Positions 25,301-37,393 of a DNA stretch of 64,000 nt are shown here, in pieces. The stretch is taken from contig CM041203.1 of the NCBI GenBank assembly GCA_023078555.1, forward strand, positions 5,416,538 through 5,480,537. The letters are read 5' to 3'. The notes beneath the pieces were generated by a model that was not told the origin of the DNA, ran no database searches, and saw nothing but the letters and a program-made list of their open reading frames with translations. How positions within the stretch are numbered: position 1 is the stretch's first letter; the number at the start of each line of letters is the position of its first letter. The stretch comes from Ulva prolifera (Eukaryota > Chlorophyta > Ulvophyceae > Ulvales > Ulvaceae). The position numbers and the translations under genes were made by a program.

Positions 25301-25655
25301 CAGTTGGACGTTGCAGATCAGTTCATCAGTCAATCAAGCGATGAATCAATCCATTCGCAACGCAGCGGTGCAGTTGATCGATCCTGAGGGGGTGACGCGT
25401 GGGACCAGTCCGACGCAATTGCGTTAACGACTGAGTTGCTGCACATGCTTAACGAGCACGGTCTTCCGTGCAGCGTTCCTGAGGCCAGGCTTCAGTTTTC
25501 GTGACTCGTTCACCGAGCTTGACGACTGGACCGGGCTGAAGGCCAAGGTGAGGTGGTACGCGGCACGGCTGGCCGCCATCTTCCTCGCCGCCGCCGCAGC
25601 AGCCGCCGCAGCGGCCTGCAAACTCTTCGCGCTGCTCCGCACAGTGCAACTGTGA
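22392..25655 (+). CDS. FAD-dependent monooxygenase, kynurenine 3-monooxygenase-like, copy 1
   Basis: Five exons: 22392-22990, 23341-23656, 24026-24444, 24748-25094, 25474-25655; 620 residues; intron phases 2, 0, 2, 1, all GT-AG. Members of this flavoprotein class hydroxylate aromatic substrates with O2 and NAD(P)H; the substrate here is not known. Visible parts: an Arg/Ala/Pro-rich N-terminal extension of about 120 residues, probably for organelle import; GxGxxG (VAVVGGGPGG) in exon 1; YGMRAVGGDVCAG and GADGVGS in exon 2; GDAAHAVSPN in exon 4; and a C-terminal hydrophobic helix after RWYAARLA in exon 5. The segment before the first intron reads WNILLGPRSKEVIEAAG, the KMO-like pattern SIxLxxRxxxALxxxGL. 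Outside the motif blocks this copy differs clearly from copies 2-5 (for example GETPATSAGVVEPPA instead of DPAAVDPAVTPPP). The start ATG aligns with those of copies 5 and 6. Confidence 0.85.
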
Positions 25656-26523
25656 CTCCACATGATGAGCTTGAACTGCATCAAATCTATTGATGCGGGG
25701 ACCGGAGTGGATTGCGGTCAGTAGGGCCGGGGATTTGATCTCGCCATGCATGCGGATGGAATGTACATATAAATCGCTGAATCGTGGTCAGCGTGCTGCC
25801 TACCAGCACCTTTGAACTGCTGGTCTGTTGGTCAAACAGGACTGCAGGTCAGGCTGTACTCCCAGCTGACAGCCGGGGGGGGAGGGGGGGGGGGGATGTT
25901 GCCTCCAAGTTGACGCGATTGATCCGCAAATGACGGTCTCTACCGATATCACACTAGCTTCAAGGGCCTGCGGCGCCTTGGGGGAGACGGCGTCCAGGCT
26001 GGCAAGTCTTGCATGTACTATGCCACAGGCACGGGGAATGATAGAGTCCTGATAGCAATAACCGTAGTTCATGTTGGCTGCTGATGGAAGCAGTCCGTAC
26101 ATGTAGCTGTGAGCGGTAATGTAGGGAGATTTGCATGTACATCTGACAGTGAAGCCATTGAGCCTATTTGTTGCTGCCAGATTGATTTGTGTTGGTGACA
26201 GGGTCAGCCAAACTCGATAGGACATGGCTCTTCTGGACTCACTGCATGCGGTTTCAGTCTGGATTTGTTGAATGTGGTCTGAATCGGCCCGTGTCCGTGA
26301 AATGCTGTGGCACGGGAATACACGTGGGGGCTCTGGTGGGCTTTGACTCTCAGAAATTTGGCCATTGCTGATGCAGACTGTGAGGCCGCATGCACTCAAC
26401 CGCCACTCCACCTTGCACATTCAGTGGCGCCTGTCTGACCGTGCACAGTGACTGTACATGGAAAGCTGCGTGGAACGAAAAGGACAACGTCAGCACGCCT
26501 GCCAAGGATTTCGTGGTCTTGTG

Positions 26524-26566
26524 TTACAAGGACAAAGCAAGGCAGGTAGCACTGCGAGCAGCAACC
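26524..26566 (-). mobile_element. Family A short retroposon, 43 bp, with target duplication
   Basis: The insert reads TTACAAGGACAAAGCAAGGC and then AGGTAGCACTGCGAGC. It is flanked by the exact repeat CGTGGTCTTGTG at 26512-26523 and 26567-26578. Confidence 0.88.
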
Positions 26567-26968
26567 CGTGGTCTTGTGTGTCAACTCAATGTGTGTCACA
26601 AAATTGGACAGTGCCGGTGGACTAACCTTGTGATCAGTTGTGCATGTGAGTGCTGCATGGACTCGAGTGATGATCAGCAGGTCGTGGGATTCTTGATATA
26701 AATATGTATGACAAAATTATGGATCAACTTGCACCATTGGTGCCGCTTGCACGATACACTATGTTCACCTAGTACTCATCTGAGCTATGAAAGTGTTTCA
26801 GGATGGTCAGCTGGATGGTCAACATGTCAACTGTGCATGGATGGAGAACGAATGCTCATGCCACCCTCACCGAAGTTCATGTGCATGTCAGTAGCAGCTC
26901 TGTTGTTTTTCTGCACATGGACTTGTCACGAGCACCTTCAAGAAGCAGACGGAAGGGTCACAAACAGC

Positions 26969-27013
26969 TCGCTGCTCGCGGTGCTACCTGCCTTGCTTGC
27001 TTTGTCCTTGCAA
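26969..27013 (+). mobile_element. Family A short retroposon, 45 bp, with target duplication
   Basis: Plus-sense copy: GCGGTGCTACCTGCCTTGCT, then TGCTTTGTCCTTGCAA. It is flanked by the exact repeat CACAAACAGC at 26959-26968 and 27014-27023. Confidence 0.85.
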
Positions 27014-28661
27014 CACAAACAGCGGGCTCCAAGTACGTCGGTAACACACTCGTTCGCTCTGCCAACCAAACAGATGCCACTTTCGATCACTCAAATCAGA
27101 AACGGATGAATGTATGGACCATATGGGAACAAAATTGAGCCAACGGGAAGCCAGTGGGAAACTTTCGGTGACTGGATTTCCGTCGACGGGCAAGCCCGCT
27201 TCCCATTCATGAGTGTCTCAGTTGACAGGCACGCCGTGGTGAAGCATACAAGAGATCAAGCGGCAAAAAATATAGCAGAGTATCAATTGTTGAAATACGA
27301 TCAACCCATGCAGACCACCGCAGGCATTTTCGGGTTGAACGACATTCGTGGCTTCAGGCCCAGTCACCCGACAACGGGCGTATCCACACCAAGCTGCTGC
27401 GAGGCAAGTTCCCATGGAGATACCATCTGCCCGTCTATATCATGAGGCACTGCAGTGATTGGCGTCCTCGGGGCGCACACTGCTTGCCTGACCTTTACTC
27501 CTCGCTGACGTCGACGAGGGTATACGATATGGTCAGCGGTCCCCCCTGCGAAGCGGTGATGCCGAGATTGCTGACGCGCGTGCATGCTCGCCCTGCCAAA
27601 AGGGCGCCTACGCGTAGCTACGCTGGACCGCGCACATGATGGCAAAGCTGTTTCAGCATGCACCATGGCCTTTTTGTCACTGCTGCCGTGATTTGCAGGC
27701 ATGACTTATGAAACAACTGGTCGGCATCAATGACAAGACTGATGTCGATGTCGCTGTGATCGATATCGCTCGTTGCTGCGCATCGGAACACCGAGTTCAA
27801 ACGAGACAACAGTGGCACCAGGGTCCATTCGTCCGCAAGAGAGCGCAAGATTCTGCACCTATCGCCAGATAAATTTTCTGAGGACCGGAGGTGCTGGCTC
27901 TGTACAACCATGTGTGGTCGAGGACGTCCTTCAATTGCAATGAGCGACATGTGCGAGATGACCCCATGGGCTCTCGTCTTGCGTTTGCTCTCGAACCGTT
28001 CAGTCGTCTGAATTTTTTCAACATATATGCAGGGCTTCTGTAGGCAGAACAGCGCGCATCATGGGATGCAGGAGTCACGCTAGTCACTCGGGCAGCAGAC
28101 CTCTCCCTTCGAGAACTTCGCATGGCCATGGCTTCGTCTGCAGGTGTGCCAGCCAATATACAGACGAGCTACCATAGTGCAGAACTACACAGAGCTACCT
28201 TCCTGGGCCCCGGCGACGGATGCGAAGCGCTCAAGTGCGCGCGCATGCGAGCAGGTGTAGGCCGCGCGCGGTGTCAATGCACATACTCACTGACACCGTG
28301 GCACGACACATCAGCCTTCCGGCATTGCGTTGAAATCTCTCTAGCTCAATCCCAGCAGGACCCTTCTTCACAGGTACACGTACGAGCCAGTCACGCTCAC
28401 AGCAAATGTACCACCGAAAACACACAACCAGAAACCCACAAACATGCACCCTCATACAATCAAATTACATCAACCCGCCGGCGCTGACACGCCAAAACAC
28501 ACCAGCGACAGCTGCGCCCGAGGCGGCCCGGCATGGCACCTCTGGGCAGGGCCGCCTGAGTGCAGGTGGCTGCAGGTGGGTGCAGCTCCCAGACCCCCAT
28601 CATGGGCCCCATGTCACGCTGTGGGGTTCGGAATCCCTCCCCGACCACACCTGCCACCTGG

Positions 28662-28805
28662 AGGACGCGATCCTGCCGGACCGAGGTGTGGCCGCGGTTG
28701 TAGTGTGATCGTGTGTGTATGTGTGTATTGCCGTGCTGTTGATTCGGAGATTGAGATTCTGTTTTGGTGTTTGTCTTCTTCCGTTCACTGTTTCGTAATT
28801 AATAT
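28662..28805 (+). mobile_element. Family B short retroposon, 144 bp, near full length
   Basis: It begins AGGACGCGATCCTGCCGGAC, passes through a GT-rich stretch, and ends GTTGATTCGG...TTCTTCCGTTCACTGTTTCGT. The flanks ACACCTGCCACCTGG (28647-28661) and ACACCTGTCACTGG (28806-28819) look like an aged target duplication. Confidence 0.75.
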
Positions 28806-29086
28806 ACACCTGTCACTGGCACATGTACGTTGCAGCCATGCTCAGTGAGAGTGTGAGGCAGCCAGTCTGAGGGTGTCAGCTGCCACTCAAGTACACCATG
28901 CGTGTATCCAATCCCCCACCAGTTGCCGACTGATTAGTATTGGCATTCCGGGACAGGCTCATGAATGTGAGCCTGTACCCCCGATCATCCATATTGCCGC
29001 CGACATGAACACAAGCCATGCAGCCAATGATCATGAGCGGTACGTACCATGGCTGTGCGACCATCCCCGACCCCGCCACTGGCAGT

Positions 29087-29108
29087 CCCCCCCCCCCCCC
29101 CCCCCCCC
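29087..29108 (+). repeat. (C)22 homopolymer
   Basis: Twenty-two consecutive C. Similar runs lie at 35873-35898 (26), 41680-41703 (24) and 48341-48357 (17), with (G)24 at 48607-48630. Lengths may be affected by sequencing error. Confidence 0.9.
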
Positions 29109-29628
29109 GTGCTCGGGGGCTCAGCCTGAGCACGATGAGCCTCTGGATGCTGTCCTGATCAAACTATCAGCGTCTTGTCACTTGCTTATGAGCGACCGGG
29201 CAGGGCAGGGGTGACTGCAGTCCAAGGGCCCCTCCCATTACTGCACAGGTAGGCATCATGATGTTACCTTTGGAAGGTTTTTACCTATCATGTCAAGAAC
29301 ATGATAAGTCTCATATTGTACACATAATGCCCACAGGCATACCCGGAATGACAGCGACCATGTGATATGGTGGTACTGCCAGAATCATGCGGTCTGATCC
29401 CCATCGGGGCTCATAATGTGCATGCTGGATGTGCAGCGGGGTCGGGTCATCGGGCCCGATCGGGTAAATTTCCCGATTTCTCGGGCCCAATGAGAGACGT
29501 GGTGCAGAACTGCAGCGTCCAGGACTGAGGCGCACAAGAGCCTAGAGCCACCATCACACTTTGACTGCCCGGGATGTGAGCCCACTCCCTCTATTGGAAC
29601 CAAGTATACATACGTACACTGCGTGCAG

Positions 29629-32600
29629 GGGTACGCGCTCGAGTGTGGCTGCCTCGAGTGCTGCCAGTCTCTGGTCACCAAAACAGCTAGCCCCTCTTCC
29701 TCTGCGTGGTCCAGCGCGGCACGCCCAGCGTGTACAGCATGCGCAGCACGCCCAGCATGCGAGGGGACGCGGCCAGCAAAGTCATGCGCCAGTTGCAGCT
29801 GCCGCGAGGTCGGTGCCCACACCGCCAGCTCCAGACACATCAGAGGGGCCGCCGGAGCCTGCCGTCCATCACGGCGACACGGCGGAGGGGGCGCCGCAGG
29901 TGCTGGCGGGGCGGACGGTCGCGGTCGTCGGCGGCGGGCCGGGGGGCATGCTGTGCGCTGCGCACCTCGCCCGCCTCGGCGCCGCCGTGGACGTGTTTGA
30001 GAGCCGCGACCCTGCGGCGGTGGACCCCGCCGTGACGCCGCCGCCGGTGTGGAGCATCGGGCTGGGACCGAACGCAAAGAAAGCCATCAAAGCGGCCGGC
30101 CTGAGCACCGACTTTGGCCCCAAGTGGAGGTGCGCACCACCAGCGCCGTGGTGCCTGTAGACACACCGGATCGTGTGTGATCTATTCATGTGAGCTCTTC
30201 TGGTAAGCACGATGTGGCGTGATGACGAGGCCATCCCACAGTAGCCTACCTGGGCGATGTTGGCCGGGCCCACGCACACTGGCACAGGCAGTCAGTGTAC
30301 CTGTGTTGAGCAACGTTGCATTTGCAGAAGTCAACCTGTCGCCTGAGAGACTGCCAGTGGTCTACACTGTCAGTTGTGAGCGCTGCAAATGCATGGGTAC
30401 GGGGCAAACATTCGGCACCTGCAGCGTTGCCTCCAGAGTTGCATTCCAACGCGTTCCTTTCAATAAAAAACACTTCCTAGCGTTTTTAATTCCCACGTAG
30501 GAAATCAACGCATGATACGCTGGCACGCCGGGGTTTAATGATTTCAGGACGGTTCCACACAAATTCGCACCGTGCTGCGCCCCTAGCCACCCGTCATGGG
30601 CTCCATGCATACCGGAAACCTGATGCACCCGTAGCCACGAGGCGTAGCAAGGCCTGCAACACCATGCCCTGTGAACAATAGTTCAACACATGTCATACTG
30701 GAATCGCACAGACAATATCTTGCCACACATGTCAACTGATAATGCATGCAGTGTGTCAGACCGTAAACTGCACCGATCGCTGCACACTGCAAATGGGGCA
30801 AACGTCTTTTGGCGCCGAAGGTGGCATTCTACCTGTACAACGTTTGTTATTTTGTACCGAAATCGGAATATACGTTTCCTACGCGCTTTCCATTTTATCT
30901 TTCTTTTTCACAGCGTAGGGATGCACCTCTGATTGCCTCAACACCACGCCATCACACCGTGTTTCATATCTCAAGTGGTCGTTGTGTCGCACGCGTCTCT
31001 CACCATATTTGTAATTTCACACTACCGGGTGAAGGGGAAGTACCTGTTGCAGTCGATGATTCAACAAGGAAACCATGTTGCCCGTTTCTGCAGGACAGTG
31101 TATAGTGCCACCAAACGACGAACGTTTGCATACCGTGCAGATTTGAAGGTGCCGCAGAGCATTATGTCGGTAAGCAAACGGCGTTCTTCGGCGAGTGGGT
31201 TCAGAAGCCACAGGCGGACGAAATCGAACTGGATCTGGTAGCGCTTGCAACGCAGCCAGCCATCGTTGCGTACCTGAAGGCGGAGTGCGGCCGCGTGTAC
31301 GGCGACTCTGTCAGGGTGCACTACGGCATGCGCGCCGTCGGCGGCGACGTGTGCGCGGGGGAGGTGGTGCTGCAGGACGCCGCCGGAAAGCAAGTGGCGC
31401 GTGCGTTTGACATGATCATTGGGGCTGACGGTGTCAGGTCCACAGTGCGGCGACTCATGCAGCAGCAGGTACGACGCTACTCATGAGATCTCACAGGTTG
31501 CGCGTGTTCCTGTACAGATCTAATATGCTGCAGTCAATGCCTGCCCGCCCGTCTGCAGCTTCGCCGTTCCCCGGCCTGTTCGCAGTACTGTCAGGTGTTG
31601 CAACAGTTGTGCACTGTTGTAGACTACACATTGCAGAAACGCAGAATTGTCATCTATGCCGTTGGTTGCACTTGCGATGGGTAGCGTGTGCTGCCGTCCC
31701 TGTCACTCTAGAGATCTTTCACGACTCGTGTACATGGGCAACAAGTGTAAATACACTATTTTTTAAAGTGTATATACACTACGCAGGACGCGGAACTGGA
31801 AGTGGACGTGGAGGCCAGCTCAGTGGGCATCGTCGTCCACCGTGTGTCCTCCCCCGGTCACCCCTCCACCTTCGCGGCTCTCGACACACCTAGCGGTCAG
31901 CCATTTGACGGTGTCCCGGAGGGCTTTGAAGGCGCGGCGGGCGGATGCAGCTTCCACTTTGTCTACCCCGCGCCAGATGCACCGCCAGCGTTTGGCGTGT
32001 GCGCCGTCTCGGTGCGCCACGGCGGCGCCGAAGTCGTGCTGAACATCTCGACTGATAAGAAGGTTGTCTCCAAGATGAGGTCAGCGGAGGAGGTGGAGGC
32101 GCAGCTTGCGGCGGCGTACCCGCAGCTGCCGTGCCTGTGGCTGAAGGAGACGGCGCAGATGATACAGGACGAGGCACTGGATGCGGGCCTGCGGCTGAGG
32201 TGCGGTGCTGGTGCCTTCGCAACGAGCTGCTGCGTCTTGGACATGCAGTACACACCAATTGTGTTGGATCAAGCCTAAGGCAGCTCTGTGCACGTGGTAT
32301 CAGTTGATTAGGTCGTTTGGCTGAGCTACTCCCCGACGAATCAACTACGCTTCTGTTTTGACTCCTCAGAGTTACGTATACCGTTCTGTTGTAAACATGC
32401 AGGAATGCTTCATCCAGCGCAGTAGAAGTCTGCCACATACGTGAATTCATGTGGCTGTTTGCATGCATGCCCTGGTTCGCTCTGTCAACTCGGCGGCCCT
32501 CAGAGAAAGTTGATTCTGTTTTTGCGTCTGTGTAAGTTTGCGTGACGGAAGTGTGAATGGGTCTAAAGCAGTAAGCGCAGCGCTAGCCTGTTCCCCAGAA

Positions 32601-34567
32601 TAGGCGCACGCTGCGCCTCCTGAGGTAGCAGTGCTAGTAGTGCTAGTTGGTAGCACTAACGCCCACTTGCACACAGCAGCAACATGTGAACATGGCAGTA
32701 CCCATATACACAGTCCACCGGGCCTGAGCGACGGATCGCCATCTCCTGGCTGCCACCTGCGCATGCATGCAGCCAACTATTACCAGGCAACACACATGCA
32801 TGCACGCCATCTCCTGGCTGCCACCTGCCCATGCATGCAGGCAGCAATTACCAGGCAACACACATGCATGCACGCCATGTCCTGGCTGCCACCTGCGAGG
32901 TGCATGTTGCTTGCCCATGCCACCCCGTCCGTGCGGCGGCGGTGAGGGTGCTCGCTGCGCCACTCACGGCACGGCGCGCCTCTGCCTCTGCCTCTGCCTC
33001 TGCCTCTGCCACGGCGCGCCGCGGCGTGGGCTCCGACCCACGCGTGAGCATGTGGCTTGTCGCCAGGCAGTGGGTACGAGGAGGAAGGAGTTGGGTATAG
33101 GGGCATGTCGGAGGGGTGCGTCTGGGTGCGGGTGTGGGGGCCCCCACATATGCATGGGCACCCAACCCCGCGGCCGGAGGCTGGCACCGGCCCGGGGTTG
33201 CTGGCCAGCATGGGCCGCGGGTGCCTTAGGGCAATGGCGCCGCGCCGCGCGGCGGGGGCGCGTGCTGGTGCGGGTCAATGGGTGTGTGTGCACGGTCCTG
33301 GGTGCTGGCGTGCATGGGCGGCGTCGCTGTGCAGCGGTACCGATGTGGCATCGATGTGTACCGTACTAAACTAAATGCATCGAAATTGCGGCCAGCATTA
33401 CATAGGGTCTAGGTCAAAATCTTCCAATCTTTGTTGGGTCAGTCAGCCCGAAAAATCGTGATAAATTATACATAGCTGGGTACCCAGAACACCTAGCGTA
33501 ACGCGTTACAAGTCGATGCATTTAATTGAGTACGGGACTATTGAAATTCTGTGTTGAAGGCTGGCGGTTGCTCTCGTGTGTGGTGCCCCTATTTGTGTCC
33601 TGCGCTTCTGGCTGCTGCCTCTCTGCCTTCGTCCTTGTATTACCCATATACTCGGCAACATCGCACCGCATCATAGGGATATGTCTGCAGGTCGCCGACT
33701 TTTGTGACCTGCAGCAAGCTGGCCTCCGGCCGGGCGGTGCTCCTCGGTGACGCCGCCCACGCCGTCTCCGCCAACGTTGCGGTAGGCTGCGCCTCCGCAC
33801 TGCAAGACTCCCAGATCCTCTCCCGCGCATGCATCGCGGCCGATGGCGACGTCACCGCGGCGGCGCAACGCTTTGACGCGGACCGCCTGGCGGACGCCCA
33901 GACGCTCACCAAGGCGTCCAAGGGGCTGGACGCGGTGATGAATTACAAGTTCCACGGCGGGCTGCTTGCAGTGGCTGCTGGGTTGCCTTACTATGTTGCT
34001 CGCAAGGTCACATGGATGTCTCCTACGGCACCGCTGGCAGGTATGGGCGACGGTGCTGGTGCATGCATGTGGAACACTGCCCCGCCATGTATTTGACAGA
34101 TCTCAGTAATCACAGAATCCCATGGTATGTACTTCCGGTGTCGTACTACATGGGGCCTTACACCATAGCACATTCCCATGGCCTCAGCCTCAATTAATTA
34201 ATGATGTGTATGCTTTTCATGTTGCCATACACTGAGGAGGCCTGAGGCGGCCCCACCAACGCTGGACGCAAGCCGTATGATATCAGTGCTGCCGGACGCT
34301 CTAGGGTTCAGCAGTAATATAGTATTGTTGCCCTGCATCGCCGCAGCAACACAGCGGAAACGTCCGGCGGTCAACGCGCAGCACATATGTGCAGGAATTC
34401 TCAAGGCAAACCTGAACTTCGATGACATTCTGCAGAGCTCTGACGAGTTCAGCGGCATCAGGAGGGGGCTGCGGTGGTACTATGTGCGGTTTGTGGCGCT
34501 GGTGCTTGCGGCCGCCGCCGCCGCTGCCGCCATCGTCTGCAGCGCCATCAAGTTGCTTCCGCTGTAG
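29629..34567 (+). CDS. FAD-dependent monooxygenase, KMO-like, copy 2 (5' end unresolved)
   Basis: Exons: about 29629-30129, 31141-31468, 31787-32199, 33691-34058, 34395-34567. Intron phases match the other copies. All cofactor motifs are present: VAVVGGGPGG, GADGVRS, GDAAHAVSAN (Ala where the other copies have Pro) and a hydrophobic tail after RWYYVRFVALVL. The oddity is the beginning. The frame that encodes the basic N-terminal extension has no ATG between a stop at 29543 and the FAD-binding motif. The start I give is the first base after a candidate acceptor GCGTGCAG at 29628, so an upstream coding exon is assumed but not found. An ATG at about 29740 is in another frame. Intron 3 is long (1,491 bp) and contains a 68-bp minisatellite. 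Copy 2 may therefore use an extra first exon, a non-AUG start, or be disabled at its start. Confidence 0.7.
32741..32893 (+). repeat. 68-bp minisatellite in intron 3 of copy 2
   Basis: Units start at 32741, 32809 and 32877 with ATCTCCTGGCTGCCACCTGC (third: ATGTCC). Each full unit also contains ATTACCAGGCAACACACATG. The third unit is partial. Confidence 0.92.
32981..33010 (+). repeat. (TCTGCC)5 microsatellite
   Basis: Five exact hexamer units, within intron 3 of copy 2. Confidence 0.95.
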
Positions 34568-34594
34568 CTGTGCTTGGGATGCCAGCTGCCAATG

Positions 34595-34678
34595 CACGTA
34601 GTCTTGTCAAGACTACGTGTCTCACCACAGACTACGTGTCTCACCAAGACAGTCTTTGCATGACTGTCTTGGTGAGAC
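34595..34678. repeat. Two hairpins, 25 and 41 nt, 18 bp apart
   Basis: 34595-34619 folds with 12-bp arms (CACGTAGTCTTG) around one base. 34638-34678 folds with 17-bp arms (GTCTCACCAAGACAGTC) around seven bases. Part of the sequence is also a direct repeat (GACTACGTGTCTCACCA twice). It lies 28 bp after the stop of copy 2, so it could act in 3' end formation, but nothing proves this. Confidence 0.9.
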
Positions 34679-35209
34679 GAGGGGGAGGCGGGCCCAGGTG
34701 GCCACCTCCTTAGCCTGGGAGCGCTATTGCGAGAGCTTGTGTGGGTGCGAAGCGCTTTCGTACAGTAGAACAATACCCATTGCCATGGTAGAGATGTGGT
34801 TAGAGGTCTCATCGAATTGAGCAGGTGGATTGCACATCGACAGCCCCATCGCGAGCTGGGCGACTCGGAGGCTATCTCATCTGCGCATGATATCACTTTG
34901 TTTGTTTCAGAATATTCAGTGTTGTGGCCTTTTTCCCCCGTCTGGGCATTGTGGTTCTTGGCCGCGCTCTATGGTGGCCCTCAGGTCCTCTGCGCAGGCA
35001 GCAGCACTGCCTTGTACTACCAGAAGCGGCTGTGTGCACTAGACACCGGTAGATAGTGTATCGGTTGTGAACCTACTTGGTTAGCAAGATACTGGTACAG
35101 AGAGGTGTGAGGTCACACCCCGGGATGGGCCACCCCGGCCCAAAGGCGTGGGTCAACGGCGCAGCCGCGCCCGGTGCCAAGGTCGTGTGTGGCCTGATGT
35201 GACTGCAAC

Positions 35210-35282
35210 CACTAGTGGCGTTGGCGTTTTTTTAGTACTAGTGGCGTTGGCGTTTTTGGTAATACTAGTGGCGTTGGTGTTC
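35210..35282 (+). repeat. Three tandem units of about 26 bp
   Basis: ACTAGTGGCGTTGG starts at 35211, 35238 and 35263, each followed by a T-rich run. Confidence 0.9.
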
Positions 35283-35872
35283 CTGTTCCAGAAGAGTGCA
35301 CTGCTGTAGACGAACACACAACGCGTTGATGTTGCTGCTTCTAGTCTACTGACCCGGCATTGCTACGTGTGCATGGGTCCTCGTCAGTTTCCTTGTGCAT
35401 CATCTCAGGCGCTGTACATGCATGATGTGGCAAAGCTCAAGCCATCAGAGAGAGTGTGTGCGGAGGACGTGCACGCAATCAGGCTGTGATGTGATAGCTG
35501 AGGTAGTCTGATTTGACATTTGTCCCAGATGACCATGGCTAGGCCGGCGCTATCTCGGCAGTTGAGCACGGGCCGCGGGTGGCTGAAGGGGGTCGTGTGG
35601 CTTGCAGCAGCGCTGGTGCTCGCCATCAGCATGCATGAACATGCCTGACGTGATGTAGGCCGTACGCCTGAGCCCAGGTCCCCATGGGCTTGCAAGGTTC
35701 CAAGGAAATCACAATGCATTGTTGCCGGAACAAGCTGTGCGTGTTGTTCGTTGCTCTGGATGCGTATGAGGAGCAAAGCCAAATGAATACTTGTTTTGCT
35801 GTGCCTTTTTGGACCGTTGCTGTGCATGTTGATGGATTTGCGCCCATTCACGCTTCTGAAATTGGGGTTTTG

Positions 35873-35898
35873 CCCCCCCCCCCCCCCCCCCCCCCCCC
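35873..35898 (+). repeat. (C)26 homopolymer
   Basis: Twenty-six consecutive C, followed by alternating GC. Confidence 0.9.
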
Positions 35899-36929
35899 GC
35901 GCGCGTCTATGTGCATGCCATACCAGTAGGCTGATTCGTTGGCACATGCATGCCTGCGATGCTCAAACTCAAATCGGCGAAAGCAGGTCCATGGTGCACG
36001 CTGGACCCGACCAAAAATGATGACAATGCCGTCAACACATGCATCTTGGAACTTTTCATCAGGTGCTCTGTGATCTGGAGGCAATTCTCGAGAAAATATC
36101 AGTTCTGTTCCACGGCCGACGCCTGTGGTTTCGTGTGCACCATGGCATGTTTCGGAATTCCGAATTCGAAGGTCGAGTGAAAAATCAAGAGACAGCAGTA
36201 TATTGCTCCAACATCTTGTTCCAACGTCAAGGAAGTTCGGATTCCAATCAAATCTCAAGCTAATTCTGAGCAGTATTGGGCTGGAGGTACTGCGCTCTGT
36301 GCTGTGTTGTATCTGCGACGCTGCATGCATATTCGCATTGTGGTTCTTGTCTCAGGTTTGCTCTCGAGCCAGTCGTGCGTCTGGAATGTTTTCTTTACAT
36401 GTATACAGGGCTTCGTAGGCAAGCATCTGTAACTCATGGGGTACTGGAGTGAAGCTCGTCACATGTCCAGGACGCTTCCCTCGAGGAAAACTCCTGCCGT
36501 CGGTTGCAGGTGCGCTAGCCCGCAAGCGTCCACTCGTTGACTGGCAGAGTGCAAGGATACATAGATATCCTTTGATTGAACCTGGCTGCGTATGCGCATG
36601 CTGAAATGTACAAGCGCAAACGAGCAGGGCAGCGACCACTGACCTATGTGTGCATCTGATTCGTTGACGCTGATTCGTTGACGCGCGCATGTGAAGTTTT
36701 TCGGGAAATCGATCGTGAAATAACTGCCTAGCGCTCATACATATATGCGTGTACATGTGTGTCCCAGTCTTGTCGGGCTAAGGTGGCGCTGCTGCGTGTT
36801 ACGATTCTTCTTGCAATTGAGGACACAGCCCGAATTCGAACAGGGGCATCACGCACGCACGCAAGCACCGGCACGCAACCCATACTATCCCACCTGTATC
36901 GGTGCATCCTGTATCCCCTGATTGTTGCC

Positions 36930-36969
36930 CGCGGTGCTACCTGTCTTGCTTGCTTTGTCCTTGTAGCAC
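36930..36969 (+). mobile_element. Family A retroposon tail
   Basis: CGCGGTGCTACCTGTCTTGC, then TTGCTTTGTCCTTGTAGC. The flanks CACCTGTATCGG and CACCTGTGTGTCGG may be remnants of a target duplication. Confidence 0.65.
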
Positions 36970-37035
36970 ACCTGTGTGTCGGAGCTGTTTCGAGAGAGGC
37001 TCTTGTGGCGTGTCTCGACCCGTTCGCTCGTCGGT

Positions 37036-37082
37036 TGTTCACAAAAGAGTGAACGGAAGAAGACAAATACTAAACACTACAA
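37036..37082 (-). mobile_element. Family B retroposon, 47 bp, 5'-truncated, with target duplication
   Basis: Only the 3' part is left (TCACAAAAGAGTGAACGGAA, then GAAGACAAATACTAAACACT). The flanks are the exact 15-bp repeat CGACCCGTTCGCTCG at 37016-37030 and 37083-37097, extendable to 20 bp with one mismatch. Confidence 0.88.
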
Positions 37083-37213
37083 CGACCCGTTCGCTCGACG
37101 GTCCGAACAGGCGCATCGGATCTCAGACGTATATGAACGTACACGTGGAAGCGATTCTTCAGATTTTCTTGGGTTTGCTATGCCCGTTCAGTGACGGCGT
37201 TCACTCTTCTAGA

Positions 37214-37249
37214 ACGTACACATGAGTACAGCTGTACTCATGTGTACGT
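37214..37249. repeat. Perfect 36-bp palindrome
   Basis: Arms of 18 bases meet without a loop at 37231/37232 (centre TACAG|CTGTA); the outer part reads ACGTACACATGAG. Confidence 0.97.
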
Positions 37250-37352
37250 ACATGTATCTCCTGGAGATATACGTAGACATTACCTGCAATCGGAGCGCAG
37301 CGCACATGCCGTCTGCACATGCACATGCACATGGTATGATAATCACGTGCTA

Positions 37353-37393
37353 GTACCTCAGGGTGTATCACAAAAGAGTGAACGGGAGAAAAC
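37353..37393 (-). mobile_element. Family B retroposon remnant with 29-bp target duplication
   Basis: The insert contains TCACAAAAGAGTGAACGGGA. The flanks 37324-37352 and 37394-37422 are the same 29 bases with one difference; both contain GCACATGGTATGATAATCAC. It lies directly upstream of copy 3. Confidence 0.85.

Larger units (their letters stand above)
25656..29560. other. Spacer between copies 1 and 2, no gene recognised
   Basis: Two frames are long (25800-26420 minus, 206 codons; 27110-27445 plus, 111 codons) but have no motif and no conserved splice pattern. A G-rich run lies near 25875-25895 and a run of 22 C at 29087-29108. The interval 27981-28155 has a diverged relative at 36358-36520, upstream of copy 3. 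Confidence 0.4.
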
